Origin: JACKFB01 sp041389525
Lineage (GTDB): Bacteria > Myxococcota_A > UBA9042 > PHBI01 > JACKFB01
Length of the DNA: 64,000 nucleotides
Direction of reading: 5' to 3'
Assembly: GCA_041389525.1 (NCBI GenBank)
Contig: JAWKRR010000024.1
Span: 36,589-100,588 of the forward strand
Shown here: one piece after another, positions 34,267 through 42,800 of the stretch
How positions within the stretch are numbered: position 1 is the first letter of the stretch
Layout: the number at the start of each line of letters is the position of its first letter
Program-made: the position numbers and the translations under genes
Notes under the pieces: model-generated
What the model was told of the DNA's origin: nothing
Databases searched by the model: none
What the model saw: only the letters and a program-made list of their open reading frames with translations

Positions 34267-35311
34267 GCGCGCTCCCCGACCTCATCGCCTCAGTCGCCCT
34301 GGCCGCCCTCGCCCTCTACATGGTCAGCGGAGGCGCCGATTTCGGCGGCGGCGTCTGGGATCTCTTCGCTACCGGCCCACGAAGAGAGCGCCAGCGCGTC
34401 CTCATCGAGACCTCGATCGCCCCCATCTGGGAGGCCAACCACGTCTGGCTCATCCTGGTCATCGTGCTGCTCTTCACCGCGTTTCCCCGCGGCTTCGCCG
34501 ACATCCTCACCGGCCTGCACGTCCCGCTCTCGCTGATGTTGCTGGGCATCATCGCCCGAGGCTCCGCCTTCGTCTTCCGCCACTACGGCCAGTACGACGC
34601 CCGGGGCCACGCCCGCTGGGGCACCGTCTTCGCCGTCTCCAGCCTCGTGACCCCGGTCTTCCTCGGCGCCTGCCTCGCGACCCTGGCCACCGGCGACATG
34701 CTGCTCATCGCCGGCCGGCCCCAGCCCGGGACCCTCACCGCCTGGCTGGGCCTGCTCCCCCTCGCCGCCGGCCTCTTCACCCTCGCACTCTGCGCCTACC
34801 TCGCCGCCGTCTACCTCACCGTCGAGGCCGACGATCCCTCATTAAAAGACGACTTTCGCCGCCGCGCCCTCATCACCGGCGCGCTGGTCGCCGCGACCGC
34901 CGCCGCCAGCGCCGCCGCCGCCCACCACGCCGCCGCCCCCTTCGCCAAGGCGCTCTTCGCCTCCCCCTGGAGCCCCCGCCCACCAGCTCGCAACCGCCCT
35001 CGCCGCCACCGGCGCCCTCGCCGCGCTGTACACCCGCCGCTACCGCCTCGCCCGCGCCCTCGCCGTCCTGCAGACCCTGCTCATCGTCGCCGGCTTCGGC
35101 CTCGCCCAGCACCCCTACCTCGTCCGCCCCCACCTCACCTTCGCCGCCGCCGCCGCCCCCGACGTCACCCTACCGCCTCCTCGCCCCCACCCTCGCCATC
35201 GGCACCTTCGTCCTCTTCCCTGCCTCTACATCATGCTCCGCGTCTTCAAAGGCGCTTCCCGCAACGGCGAGGCCGATGGGTGCCCGTCGCACGCTCGTCG
35301 AGATCGGCTGA
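34263..35311 (+). CDS. cydB: Cytochrome bd-type oxidase subunit II (frameshifted 3' half)
   Basis: Starts at ATG 34263 inside the cydA stop (ATGA overlap). The intact N-terminal half reads MVSGGADFGGGVWDLFA, PIWEANHVWLILVIVLLFTAFP and GIIARGSAFVFRHYG, the quinone-oxidase subunit II signature. After FASPWSP (about 34980) the sequence continues in other frames: HQLATALAATGALAALYTRR, LLIVAGFGLAQHPYLVRP, LLAPTLAIGTFVLFP and CLYIMLRVFKG. At least three frame changes are needed; many lie in C-rich runs. The end is set at the TGA at about 35311, where a VEIG terminus fits the family. Length is about 340 aa. Confidence 0.88.
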
Positions 35312-35429
35312 CCGGCGCGAAAGTAGCTGATATAGTCCGCCAATCGGCCGCGACAGCGCGGCAGCAAGGTACCGAAGGCACTAGCGACCGTTCGCGCGCC
35401 AGCACGACGGCGCGACGAGGAGAGCGAGC

Positions 35430-36679
35430 ATGGACCGCGTCACGCGCATTCGAATTGAGAACGTGCGCGCCATCGTGTCCGCCGACATCGAGGTGAGTTG
35501 CCCCTTCACCGTCCTCATCGGAGAAAACGGCGCAGGCAAGAGCACAGGTCATCGAGTGCTTGGCACTGCTCAAGGCGGGCAGGCCAACGCGGATTCATGC
35601 AGGATTTTTATCGGCTGCATGGCGGTATGCCGTCGCTTCTCCGCAAAGGCGCGACCCATCTCGCATTGGGCCTCGTTATCGAGGACGACGCGGGCGCACT
35701 CCATCGAGTACTCGATCGGGCTTGCGCTTCAGGAGGTTCCGTCGCGCGCATCGATCACGAACGAGTGGTTCAGGGCGGCGGCGCCGATGACCCAGCGCCA
35801 ACCGTGATGCTCCTCCGTGATTCGGGGATCGCCGAGATCTATGACGCCGAGACGGGTGCGCCGACCCGAACCTTGGAGCCGGGGGCGTTCGGTCCCGAGC
35901 TGATGGTTGCCGCCATTGAGGACGTCAATTCGACACCCAAGGCCGCACGACCGCGTGCTCAATGCCCTGCGCGGAATCGAGGTGCACCTTGGCTTCGATA
36001 GTCTCGCCTCTTGGGCCGCCCGCTCCCTCCAACGCGTCGAAAGCCTGCGGACGGGAGCGTTACACGCACCCGCCGAGCGCGTGGGCCTGCTCGGGACCAA
36101 CCTCGCCAACGCTTGGTCCGAGCTGCGCGGCAGGGCAACAGCGGAGTGGGAACGAACGCTGGACTTAGCGCGCCTTGGACTCGGCGAGCGTCTGGACAGC
36201 GTCGTCGTCACGCCCGACGCCGGCGGCGGAGCACATCCACCTCGCGCTGCGTTTCACTGACTTGCCAGAGCCGATCTACGCCGCCAACCTCGATGGACAG
36301 CTCTCCTGGCTGGCCTTCGTGGCCCATGGCCCGGCTCAGTACAGGGCGCTCACTCCTCGCCATTGACGAACCAGAACGGCACCTCCACCCCGCGCTCTTG
36401 GGACGTGTGATTGCGCTGCTTGAGGGCCTCGACGATGGCGCGCCGGTGCTCCTGAGCACGCACTCGACCGCGTGCTCGAACTCCTCGATGACCCTGCTGC
36501 CGCCGTTCGGTGTGCAGCCTGGAACAGGGAAAGCCGTCATCGCGCGTATCGATCCTGCGGTGCTGCCGCAGTGGCTTGAGTTCGGTGACTTCGGGCGCCT
36601 GAGGGCCGCGGGTTACCTCTCAAGCGTCGTCAAGTCCCCGTCCGCGGCCCCCGTCGCCGACTCCGGACGCACCAAATGA
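35430..36679 (+). CDS. AAA/ABC-type (AAA_21-like) ATPase, first gene of a Toprim pair; frameshifted
   Basis: Starts ATG 35430 (MDRVTRIRIENVRAIV). Walker A is FTVLIGENGAGKST at about 35501-35545. Walker B with the following His is SLLAIDEPERHLHPALLG (about 36353-36404), then VLLSTHSTA, the H-loop of OLD/RecF-like ATPases. Between them the protein is spread over three frames (LAKGATHLALGLVIEDDAGAL-like, APTVMLLRDSGIAEIYDAE, RVLNALRGIEVHLGFDSLAS, ALRFTDLPEPIYAANLDGQLS); at least five frame changes are needed. The stop at 36679 overlaps the ATG of the next gene, so the pair is coupled. SMC-like ATPases coupled with Toprim proteins are typical of anti-phage systems such as PARIS-like or OLD-like modules. 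Function here is inferred from that architecture. Confidence 0.75.
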
Positions 36680-37245
36680 ACCTGTTCGCAACTGTCCTGT
36701 ATGAGGACAAGATGCAGCCGGGTGCTGGCGGCGCCTTCCCGCTTCACGACTTGGTGCTCGCGATGGTCGGAGACGCCATCGGGCGAGAGGTTTGGGACCT
36801 GCGCAAGTTGATCGGCAAGAACCCGAAAAACGGCGTCAGCAAACTCATCGGCGATCTCGCCATCACTGGCCTGCTTGCGCAGGAAGGCAAGCTGCTTATT
36901 TTGGTCGACCGCGACCGAATCGCGGAACACGTCGGCCTTCCGAAGCTATCTGACGACGTCGCGGTCGTTGCGGCACTCCGAAAACGCAGCGACGCGCCCG
37001 ACAAGCTCCGCATTTTCTTCCTCCGTCCCAACATGGAGGGGCTGCTGAGCTCCATCGCGGAGTGCGCGCCGGGATTGCCGATTCCTCGCGCGAAAGTGTT
37101 GGTGGATCGCGATATCGTGCTCAACAAGGCCGCGTTCAGAGAGACCAAGCAGGTCCGCCATTGCATCATGGAAAAGCAGCCCGGCGTGGCGGACTTGGTG
37201 CAGGAACTCGTGCTCCTCTGTGCGTCGGCGCCGGAAGATGGCTGA
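36676..37245 (+). CDS. Toprim-like protein, second gene of the ATPase pair
   Basis: 189 aa, ATG overlapping the ATPase stop by 4 nt (ATGA). The order of motifs fits a TOPRIM fold: an N-terminal strand with an acid (FATVLYEDKMQ, Glu10/Asp11) followed about 67 residues later by KLLILVDRDRI, a DxD pair at 78/80. The rest is mixed alpha/beta (HDLVLAMVGDAIGR, then RSDAPDKLRIFFLRPNMEGLL) and a Lys-rich C-terminal region. No nuclease beyond the candidate DxD is certain. In known systems the Toprim partner cleaves nucleic acid (tRNA or DNA) when released by the ATPase. I treat this as a candidate abortive-infection or nuclease protein, not proven. Confidence 0.7.
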   Translation: MNLFATVLYEDKMQPGAGGAFPLHDLVLAMVGDAIGREVWDLRKLIGKNPKNGVSKLIGDLAITGLLAQEGKLLILVDRDRIAEHVGLPKLSDDVAVVAALRKRSDAPDKLRIFFLRPNMEGLLSSIAECAPGLPIPRAKVLVDRDIVLNKAAFRETKQVRHCIMEKQPGVADLVQELVLLCASAPEDG

Positions 37246-37410
37246 GCACGCGACCCCGCCGCGCCACCGCGCCGCCGCCTGGTCCGCCGCGCCGCCGCGC
37301 CCGCCGGGGCCGCCTCTTCGCTGAGCGGGTGGCGCGCGGCGGCCTGACGTTGCACGATGGCGCCCACCATGACTCGTGAGACCCCCGGCGCGCTTTTGGA
37401 GACGACGAGG

Positions 37411-38496
37411 ATGATGAGGCCGCAGCGGCAGGCGATGATGGCGTTGCTGCTCGCGCTGACGGCGGCGAGCCCGGCCGTTTGGGCGAGCGAGGCAAGCCAG
37501 CCCGAGATCCAGACGCTGCGGGTGGCGACCAAGCCGTTTGCGCCGTTCTCCTATGAAAAGGATGGGAGGTGGCAGGGGTTCTCTATCGATCTGATGGAGG
37601 CGGTCGCTGAAGAGCTGGGCTACGCGGTGGAGTGGCGGGGCACTGAGAGCGTGACGGCGCTGCTGGACACCGTGCGGGGCGGGCAGGCTGAGGCGGGCAT
37701 CGCGGGGATCACGATTACGCTGGCGCGAGAGGACGCGCTCGATTTCACGTTCCCGTTTTATGAATCCGGTTTGCAGATTCTTGTGGCGTCGCAGCATGGG
37801 GGCGGGTCGATCTTCACGGCGGCCATCTTGCCGGGGATCCTCAAGACCCTCGGGTTCGGGTTGGTGATCATCCTCATCGCGGCGCATCTGGTGTGGTTTT
37901 TCGAGCGGAAGAACAACCCAAAGGCCTTCCCGCCGCAGTGGCCGCGGGGCGTGTTCGAGGGGATCTGGTGGGCTGGCGTCACGCTGACCACCGTCGGATA
38001 TGGGGACCGCGTGCCGCTGAGCACGGGCGGGCGCGTCGTCGCGTTCGTGTGGATGTTCTCGGGCATTGTGCTCATCAGCGCGTTCACGGCGTCGATCACG
38101 ACGGCGCTGACGGTGCAGCAGCTGGAGGGCTCGATCTCGGGACCTGATGATTTGCCGGGGCGGCCGGTGGGGACGGTGAAGGGCAGCACGGCGGCGAAGT
38201 GGCTGTATGACCACGCGGTGAAGGGGCGCGAGTTCGCGAGCATCGAGGAGGCGCAGGACGCGCTGGGGGCTGGGAAATTGGAGGCCGTGGTCTACGACTC
38301 GCCCGTGCTGCTGTACTACGCGGCGCACGACGGGCGCGGGTTGGTGGACGTGGTCGGGCCGATGTTTGAGCGGCAGAGCTACGGGATCGCGTTGCCGACG
38401 GGGAGCGCGTTGCGGGAGCCGGTGAACAAGGCGCTGCTGAAGCTGCGGGAGACGGGCGTGTATGGCGAGCTTTACGAGAAGTGGTTTGGCGGGTGA
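37411..38496 (+). CDS. GluR0-like ligand-gated potassium channel
   Basis: 361 aa. The start is ATG 37411 or 37414, with GGAG about 10 nt upstream. A signal peptide (ALLLALTAASPAVWA) leads into a periplasmic-binding-protein-like lobe (LRVATKPFAPFSYEKDGRW, DLMEAVAEELGY, DALDFTFPFYESGLQILVAS). Then come a membrane helix at about 143-165, a pore helix and selectivity filter TTVGYGD at 193-199, a second helix at about 208-232, and the second binding-protein lobe (DDLPGRPVGTVKGS through YGIALPTGSALREPVNKALL). Splitting of the ligand domain by a TM-pore-TM unit is the bacterial glutamate receptor GluR0 design. TVGYGD predicts potassium selectivity. It abuts a cysteine synthase gene, so an amino acid is a plausible ligand. 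Confidence 0.9.
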   Translation: MMRPQRQAMMALLLALTAASPAVWASEASQPEIQTLRVATKPFAPFSYEKDGRWQGFSIDLMEAVAEELGYAVEWRGTESVTALLDTVRGGQAEAGIAGITITLAREDALDFTFPFYESGLQILVASQHGGGSIFTAAILPGILKTLGFGLVIILIAAHLVWFFERKNNPKAFPPQWPRGVFEGIWWAGVTLTTVGYGDRVPLSTGGRVVAFVWMFSGIVLISAFTASITTALTVQQLEGSISGPDDLPGRPVGTVKGSTAAKWLYDHAVKGREFASIEEAQDALGAGKLEAVVYDSPVLLYYAAHDGRGLVDVVGPMFERQSYGIALPTGSALREPVNKALLKLRETGVYGELYEKWFGG

Positions 38497-38506
38497 GGGC
38501 GGGGGC

Positions 38507-39505
38507 GTGAGCGCGGGTGCTGGGTGGGGCGGGGTGCTCGCGCACGTGGGGCGGACGCCGCTGGTCGCGCTGAGCCGCGTGGGCGCTGGGCTGGCGGTGC
38601 CGGTGTTGGCGAAGTGCGAGCACATGAACCCGGGTGGCTCCATCAAGGACCGCATCGCGCTGGCCATCGTCGACGACGCGGAGGCGCGGGGCGTGCTGCG
38701 GGCGGGGATGACGATTGTCGAGGCGACCGCTGGGAATACGGGCGTGGGGCTGGCGCTGGTGGCTGCGGCGCGGGGTTACGGGCTGGCGTGCGTGATGCCG
38801 GAGAAGATGTCGGTGGATAAGCGGGTGGCGCTGGCGACGCTGGGGGCGGAGGTCATCGTGGTGCCGAACGCGCCGCCCAGCAGCGCCGAGAACTTCCGGA
38901 ACGTGGCGATTCGGCTGGCGGCGGAGCGGGGCTGGTTTCTCGCGGACCAGTTTCGGAATCCGGCGAACGTGCGGGTGCACGAGGAGACGACGGCGGCGGA
39001 GATCCTCGAGCAGACGGGCGGGCGCATCGGCGCGTTCGTGTGCGGGGCGGGGACCGGCGGGACGATCAGCGGGGTGGGGCGGCGCCTCAAGGCGGCGGTG
39101 CCTGGTGTGCGGATCGTGCTGGCGGACCCGGTGGGTTCGGGGCTGGCCGACTGGGTCGAGACCGGGGTGCTGGGGGCCGACGGGGCGTACGCGGTCGAGG
39201 GGATCGGGGCCAGCGAGGCGCCTGAGAACCTGCACCGCGACGTCATCGACGCGGCCGAGCGGGTCAGCGACGCGGAGAGCTTCGCGATGTGTCACCGGCT
39301 CATCCGCGAGGAGGGGCTGCTGGTGGGGGGCTCGGCGGGGACGAACGTGGTCGCGGCGCTGCGGCTGGCGGCGCGTGGCGAGCTGGCGGGGCCGGTGGTG
39401 ACCGTGCTGCCCGACAGCTGGGACCGATACCGGGCGAAGCCGTGGATGCAGGCCGGGCTCTCTGGGTCGGGCGAGGGCTCATTTCGCTCGACAGTGACTG
39501 GCTAA
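38507..39505 (+). CDS. Cysteine synthase / cystathionine beta-synthase family enzyme
   Basis: 332 aa from GTG 38507; an in-frame ATG at 38462 would overlap the channel gene by 35 nt. PLP-binding fold type II: GSIKDRIALAIVDDA carries the catalytic Lys (residue 47), ATAGNTGVGLAL the substrate loop and CGAGTGGTISGVGRRL the phosphate-binding glycine loop. A C-terminal GSAGTNVVAA segment matches the Ser-contacting site of OASS/CBS enzymes. It probably makes cysteine (or cystathionine) from O-acetylserine or serine and sulfide. It starts 10 nt after the stop of the channel gene, on the same strand, so cotranscription is likely. OASS and CBS activities cannot be separated from sequence alone. Confidence 0.9.
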   Translation: MSAGAGWGGVLAHVGRTPLVALSRVGAGLAVPVLAKCEHMNPGGSIKDRIALAIVDDAEARGVLRAGMTIVEATAGNTGVGLALVAAARGYGLACVMPEKMSVDKRVALATLGAEVIVVPNAPPSSAENFRNVAIRLAAERGWFLADQFRNPANVRVHEETTAAEILEQTGGRIGAFVCGAGTGGTISGVGRRLKAAVPGVRIVLADPVGSGLADWVETGVLGADGAYAVEGIGASEAPENLHRDVIDAAERVSDAESFAMCHRLIREEGLLVGGSAGTNVVAALRLAARGELAGPVVTVLPDSWDRYRAKPWMQAGLSGSGEGSFRSTVTG

Positions 39506-39693
39506 ATGACGGACCGTTGAGCCGTTGACGCCACCCTGGATCTTGTCCAGAGTACGACGCAGCGGTGCGCAGGGTTGCGTGTGCCGCGACTAGGAACCAC
39601 TTGGCGCGGGCTCTCTCTCGAGTCGACCTTGCGGTGCATCGGTGCGCGCGCGCGTCCGAGTCGGCGCCTCGTGTGCTGGCGGCGGCTGGGCGC

Positions 39694-41646
39694 GTGTCGC
39701 TGCGCCGCGTCGCGCTGGCCGCGTCGCTGGCCGCCGTGCTCAGCGCGCCGGCCGCGCGCGCCGACGGGGTCGCCGGGCTGGGGCCCCAGGACGCGGCGCG
39801 GGCGAATCGCGTCGTCGCGGGGGCGCGCCCGCCGGTCGAGCTGGAAGGCGGCTACGTGCTGCGGGAGCTCGAGCTGGAGTCCGCCCGCCTCGTCGCCACC
39901 GTCGAGGGCCCACTGCCGGGAACCCTGACGTTGACTGGGAAATGCGGCGGTTCGCACAACCTCCCGGACACCGCCTCGTTCGAGCTGACCTGGCGCGGCG
40001 CCCAGCCCGCGCCGGCCGTGATTCGGCAGCTACGCGACGCGATCGCCGCCCGCGACGACGGCAGCTTCTGGGGCGCGCTGGACCCTTGCGCGCGGGCGAC
40101 GGTCGCCCCGCCCCACGACGAAGGCCCGCCGCGCCCGTCGCCCTGGCCCGCCCTCGCCTATCTCTTCGCCGTGGTCGCCGCGTGGCGGCTGTCCTCGCTC
40201 CTGCTCGAGCGGCGCTTCGGCTCCTCGCCGGGCCCCGCGAGCGCCGCCGCCCTGGTCGCCACCCGCGCCGCCACCCTCGCCGCGGCCGCCCTCGCCCTGG
40301 CCTACGGCCCCGAATCCGGCGACCTCGGCCGCCTGCTCCCGCCCTTCGCGCTGGGCTTGGCGCTGCTCGCCCTCCCGCTGCTCGCCGGGCTCTGGACCGG
40401 CGCCGCCATCCGCCGCGTGGTCGGCCCGCTCCGGGGCGCCGCCTCGCCCCTGGTCGCGCTCATCGCCCTGGCGCCGCTCGCCGCCGCGTGGTGGCGCATC
40501 GCCGCGGCCACCATCTTCTCCCCCGCCGACCTCCTCGCCGCCGCGCTCCTCTGCGCCTTCGGCCTCTGGCACGGCGCCCGCAGCACCGACGGCAAATCTC
40601 TCAGGAATCACCTGCTTCTTTTGGCCGCCAGCCTCGCCATCGCGCTCACCCTCGGCGAGCTCGCCGTCCGCCTCCTCCTCCCGCCGCCCCAGCCCATGCC
40701 GCCCGCCGACGAGGCCCGCCTCTCCATCGACATCCTCCGCGAAGCCCCGCTCTGCAACGCGCTCTACCCCGACGCCTACCCCCTCACGACCACCGGCGTG
40801 ACCTTCGACGACCGCACCGCCGTCCGCCGCGAGCGCCCCCTCCACGTGCTGCACGTCGGCGACTCGGTGACCCAGGGCGTCGGCGTCGAGCCCGCGTTCT
40901 GGTTCACGACCCTGCTGGGCAACGCGCAGACCGATGTCGCCCACATCAACGCCGGCTACAGCGGCAGCGGCACCGACTTTCAGTACCTGCTCATCGCGTC
41001 TTGGCTTGACCGGATGCGCTTCGACCTGGTGGTCCTGCACATGTCGCCCAACGACCTCAACGACATGTCGGCGCACTACCTGTGCTGCCCCGGCGGCCCG
41101 CTCGTCGACTACCGAGGCGCTGTCCCCGTCGCGCGCTGCCCCACCGCGGTCGCCCGGCCCGAGCGCGTCGCCATCCTCCGCCACAGCCCCGCCCCCTACC
41201 CGTTGCGTGTGGCCACCGCCTTCTCCGCGCTCGCGACCCACCTGACGCTGCTGCTCGGCGGCACCCCGACCGACGCCGACAACTTCACCGAGCGCGACCA
41301 GGCCCGCCTCCTCGAGCGCATCCTCGACGTCACCCGCTCCCACGGCGTCCGCCTAGCCGTCGTCCGCCTGCCCGCCGAGTACGAAGCCGACCTCTCCGGC
41401 CCCGTCCCGAGGATCGCCCCGCCCGCCCACGACGCGCTGCTGCGCGGCCTCGGCGTCCCCCTGCTCGACCCCGCGCCCGACCTCTTCGCCGCCGCCCCCC
41501 ACGGCGAGGTCTCGGCCTGGTACGTCGGCGACCAGACCCACTTCAACGCCGCCGGCCACCGCTTCATCGCCCAGTGGCTCGCACCCCGCCTGCGCGAGCT
41601 GCTCAGCGCCCCCGCCCCCGCCAGCTCAGCGCGCCCGGCCCCCTGA
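39694..41646 (+). CDS. Membrane-anchored SGNH/GDSL-type hydrolase
   Basis: 650 aa from GTG 39694, chosen because it starts a clean signal (VSLRRVALAASLAAVLSAPAARA); the frame is open further upstream to 39565. After an N-terminal domain (PPVELEGGYVLRELELE) there are about six membrane helices (LAYLFAVVAAWRL, LALLALPLLAGLW, LLLLAASLAIALTLGELAV). The C-terminal catalytic domain contains the blocks of an SGNH hydrolase: HVGDSVTQGVG (Ser), NAGYSGSGTD (Gly/Asn), VLHMSPNDLND and DQTHFNAAGH (Asp-His). Predicted to hydrolyse ester or acyl groups on an envelope or sugar substrate, facing the periplasm. The stop is 9 nt from the convergent DUF3570 gene. Confidence 0.85.
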   Translation: MSLRRVALAASLAAVLSAPAARADGVAGLGPQDAARANRVVAGARPPVELEGGYVLRELELESARLVATVEGPLPGTLTLTGKCGGSHNLPDTASFELTWRGAQPAPAVIRQLRDAIAARDDGSFWGALDPCARATVAPPHDEGPPRPSPWPALAYLFAVVAAWRLSSLLLERRFGSSPGPASAAALVATRAATLAAAALALAYGPESGDLGRLLPPFALGLALLALPLLAGLWTGAAIRRVVGPLRGAASPLVALIALAPLAAAWWRIAAATIFSPADLLAAALLCAFGLWHGARSTDGKSLRNHLLLLAASLAIALTLGELAVRLLLPPPQPMPPADEARLSIDILREAPLCNALYPDAYPLTTTGVTFDDRTAVRRERPLHVLHVGDSVTQGVGVEPAFWFTTLLGNAQTDVAHINAGYSGSGTDFQYLLIASWLDRMRFDLVVLHMSPNDLNDMSAHYLCCPGGPLVDYRGAVPVARCPTAVARPERVAILRHSPAPYPLRVATAFSALATHLTLLLGGTPTDADNFTERDQARLLERILDVTRSHGVRLAVVRLPAEYEADLSGPVPRIAPPAHDALLRGLGVPLLDPAPDLFAAAPHGEVSAWYVGDQTHFNAAGHRFIAQWLAPRLRELLSAPAPASSARPAP

Positions 41647-41655
41647 CCTCGCCGC

Positions 41656-42747
41656 TCAGAAGTCCAGGTGCACGCCGGCCTCGGTGACCACCATGACGCG
41701 CTCGGGCAGCAGCCGATAGTCGGAGAAGCGCTGGTAGGTCACGTCGGCCTTCACGTCGAAGGCGAGCGCGACGGTCTCCGGCAGCGCCGTGACGTGGAAG
41801 CCCAGCTTCAGCCCGCCCGTGATGCCGACGAAGGGGCCAAGCTCGCGGTCGGCCGTCATGTACTCGCGCAGACGGTCATAGGTTTGCTGGTAAAAATCGA
41901 CGCCGGACTGCGCGTAGAAGCGCGCCCGCAGCCGCCAATCGAACCAGGCCAGCGGGGTGTTGCTGAGCATGGCCTGCACCGTGTGTCCGGTCATGCCCCA
42001 GGTGTCGAAGTAGATTCGGTAGTCGCCGGCCAGAAACCAGGTGGGGCTGAGCGCGGCGCGCAGGCGGGCGACGACGGAGTTTCGGTAACGCTCGCCCGGC
42101 GCGCTCTCGGTCGTGTAGGTGCCGTCGAGCAGCGACACGGCGCGGTAGGGGCTCTGCTGAAAGCCGCTGGAGTAATTGAAGAACCAGCCGGCCTGGGCGA
42201 TGAGGTGCTTGGTGAGCAGCTGCGAGACGCTGGCCGTGAGCGTGTGGCTGGCGAGGCTCTCGTCGAAGTTCGGGTCGCCGCTTCGACCGACGCTCGAGTC
42301 CGTGTAGCCGTAGCCGAAGGTCAGGGTCGTGTTGCGCTGAAAGAGCTCGGTCGCCGCGCCCAGCCCGACGCTGATGGAGGAGTAGTCGTTCTCGTGGGAG
42401 TAGGTCGCGCTGGCGCTCAGGGTCGTGAGCTTCAGCCGCACCGCGGCGCCGCCCTCGTACTCCTGGCGGACCTCCTGAAAGTAGCCCTTGGGCGACGCGG
42501 CGGTGACCACGTCGACGGACGCGCAGCTCATGATGTCGTAGGCGGCGTGGGCGTGAAGCGTGACGATCTTGGCGACCGTGCCCTCGATGTTGGCGACGGG
42601 GGTCACGACGGTGTTGCCGTCATTGTCGCTGTAGTAGTTGACCTTCACGACGGTGCGCACCGGGTGCTCGGCCTGTGCGGAGGCCGGGCGCGCTGCGACG
42701 CACACGAGCGATAGCGACATGATCGCAAAAGACAACGCGGCCGTCAT
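41656..42747 (-). CDS. DUF3570 family outer-membrane beta-barrel protein
   Basis: 363 aa from the ATG at 42747. The signal peptide is MSLSLVCVAARPASAQ. The mature part (VRTVVKVNYYSDNDGNTVVTPVANIEG) and repeated amphipathic strands with aromatic ends (GYTDSSVGRSGDPNFDESL, YRIYFDTWGMTGHT, RLRARFYAQSGVDFYQQ) indicate a barrel of about 14-16 strands. The C-terminus ends in a Phe (AGVHLDF), the outer-membrane sorting signal. DUF3570 genes occur beside DUF4266 and ApbE genes, as here. The gene follows the MYXO-CTERM/DUF4266 gene by 53 nt in the same direction and would be the porin or scaffold part of that module. Confidence 0.88.
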   Translation of the reverse strand: MTAALSFAIMSLSLVCVAARPASAQAEHPVRTVVKVNYYSDNDGNTVVTPVANIEGTVAKIVTLHAHAAYDIMSCASVDVVTAASPKGYFQEVRQEYEGGAAVRLKLTTLSASATYSHENDYSSISVGLGAATELFQRNTTLTFGYGYTDSSVGRSGDPNFDESLASHTLTASVSQLLTKHLIAQAGWFFNYSSGFQQSPYRAVSLLDGTYTTESAPGERYRNSVVARLRAALSPTWFLAGDYRIYFDTWGMTGHTVQAMLSNTPLAWFDWRLRARFYAQSGVDFYQQTYDRLREYMTADRELGPFVGITGGLKLGFHVTALPETVALAFDVKADVTYQRFSDYRLLPERVMVVTEAGVHLDF

Positions 42748-42800
42748 GCGGTCCGCGTTGCTGCGACGCGCCAGCGATGGGCGCGAGGGTTCGAGGCCCG

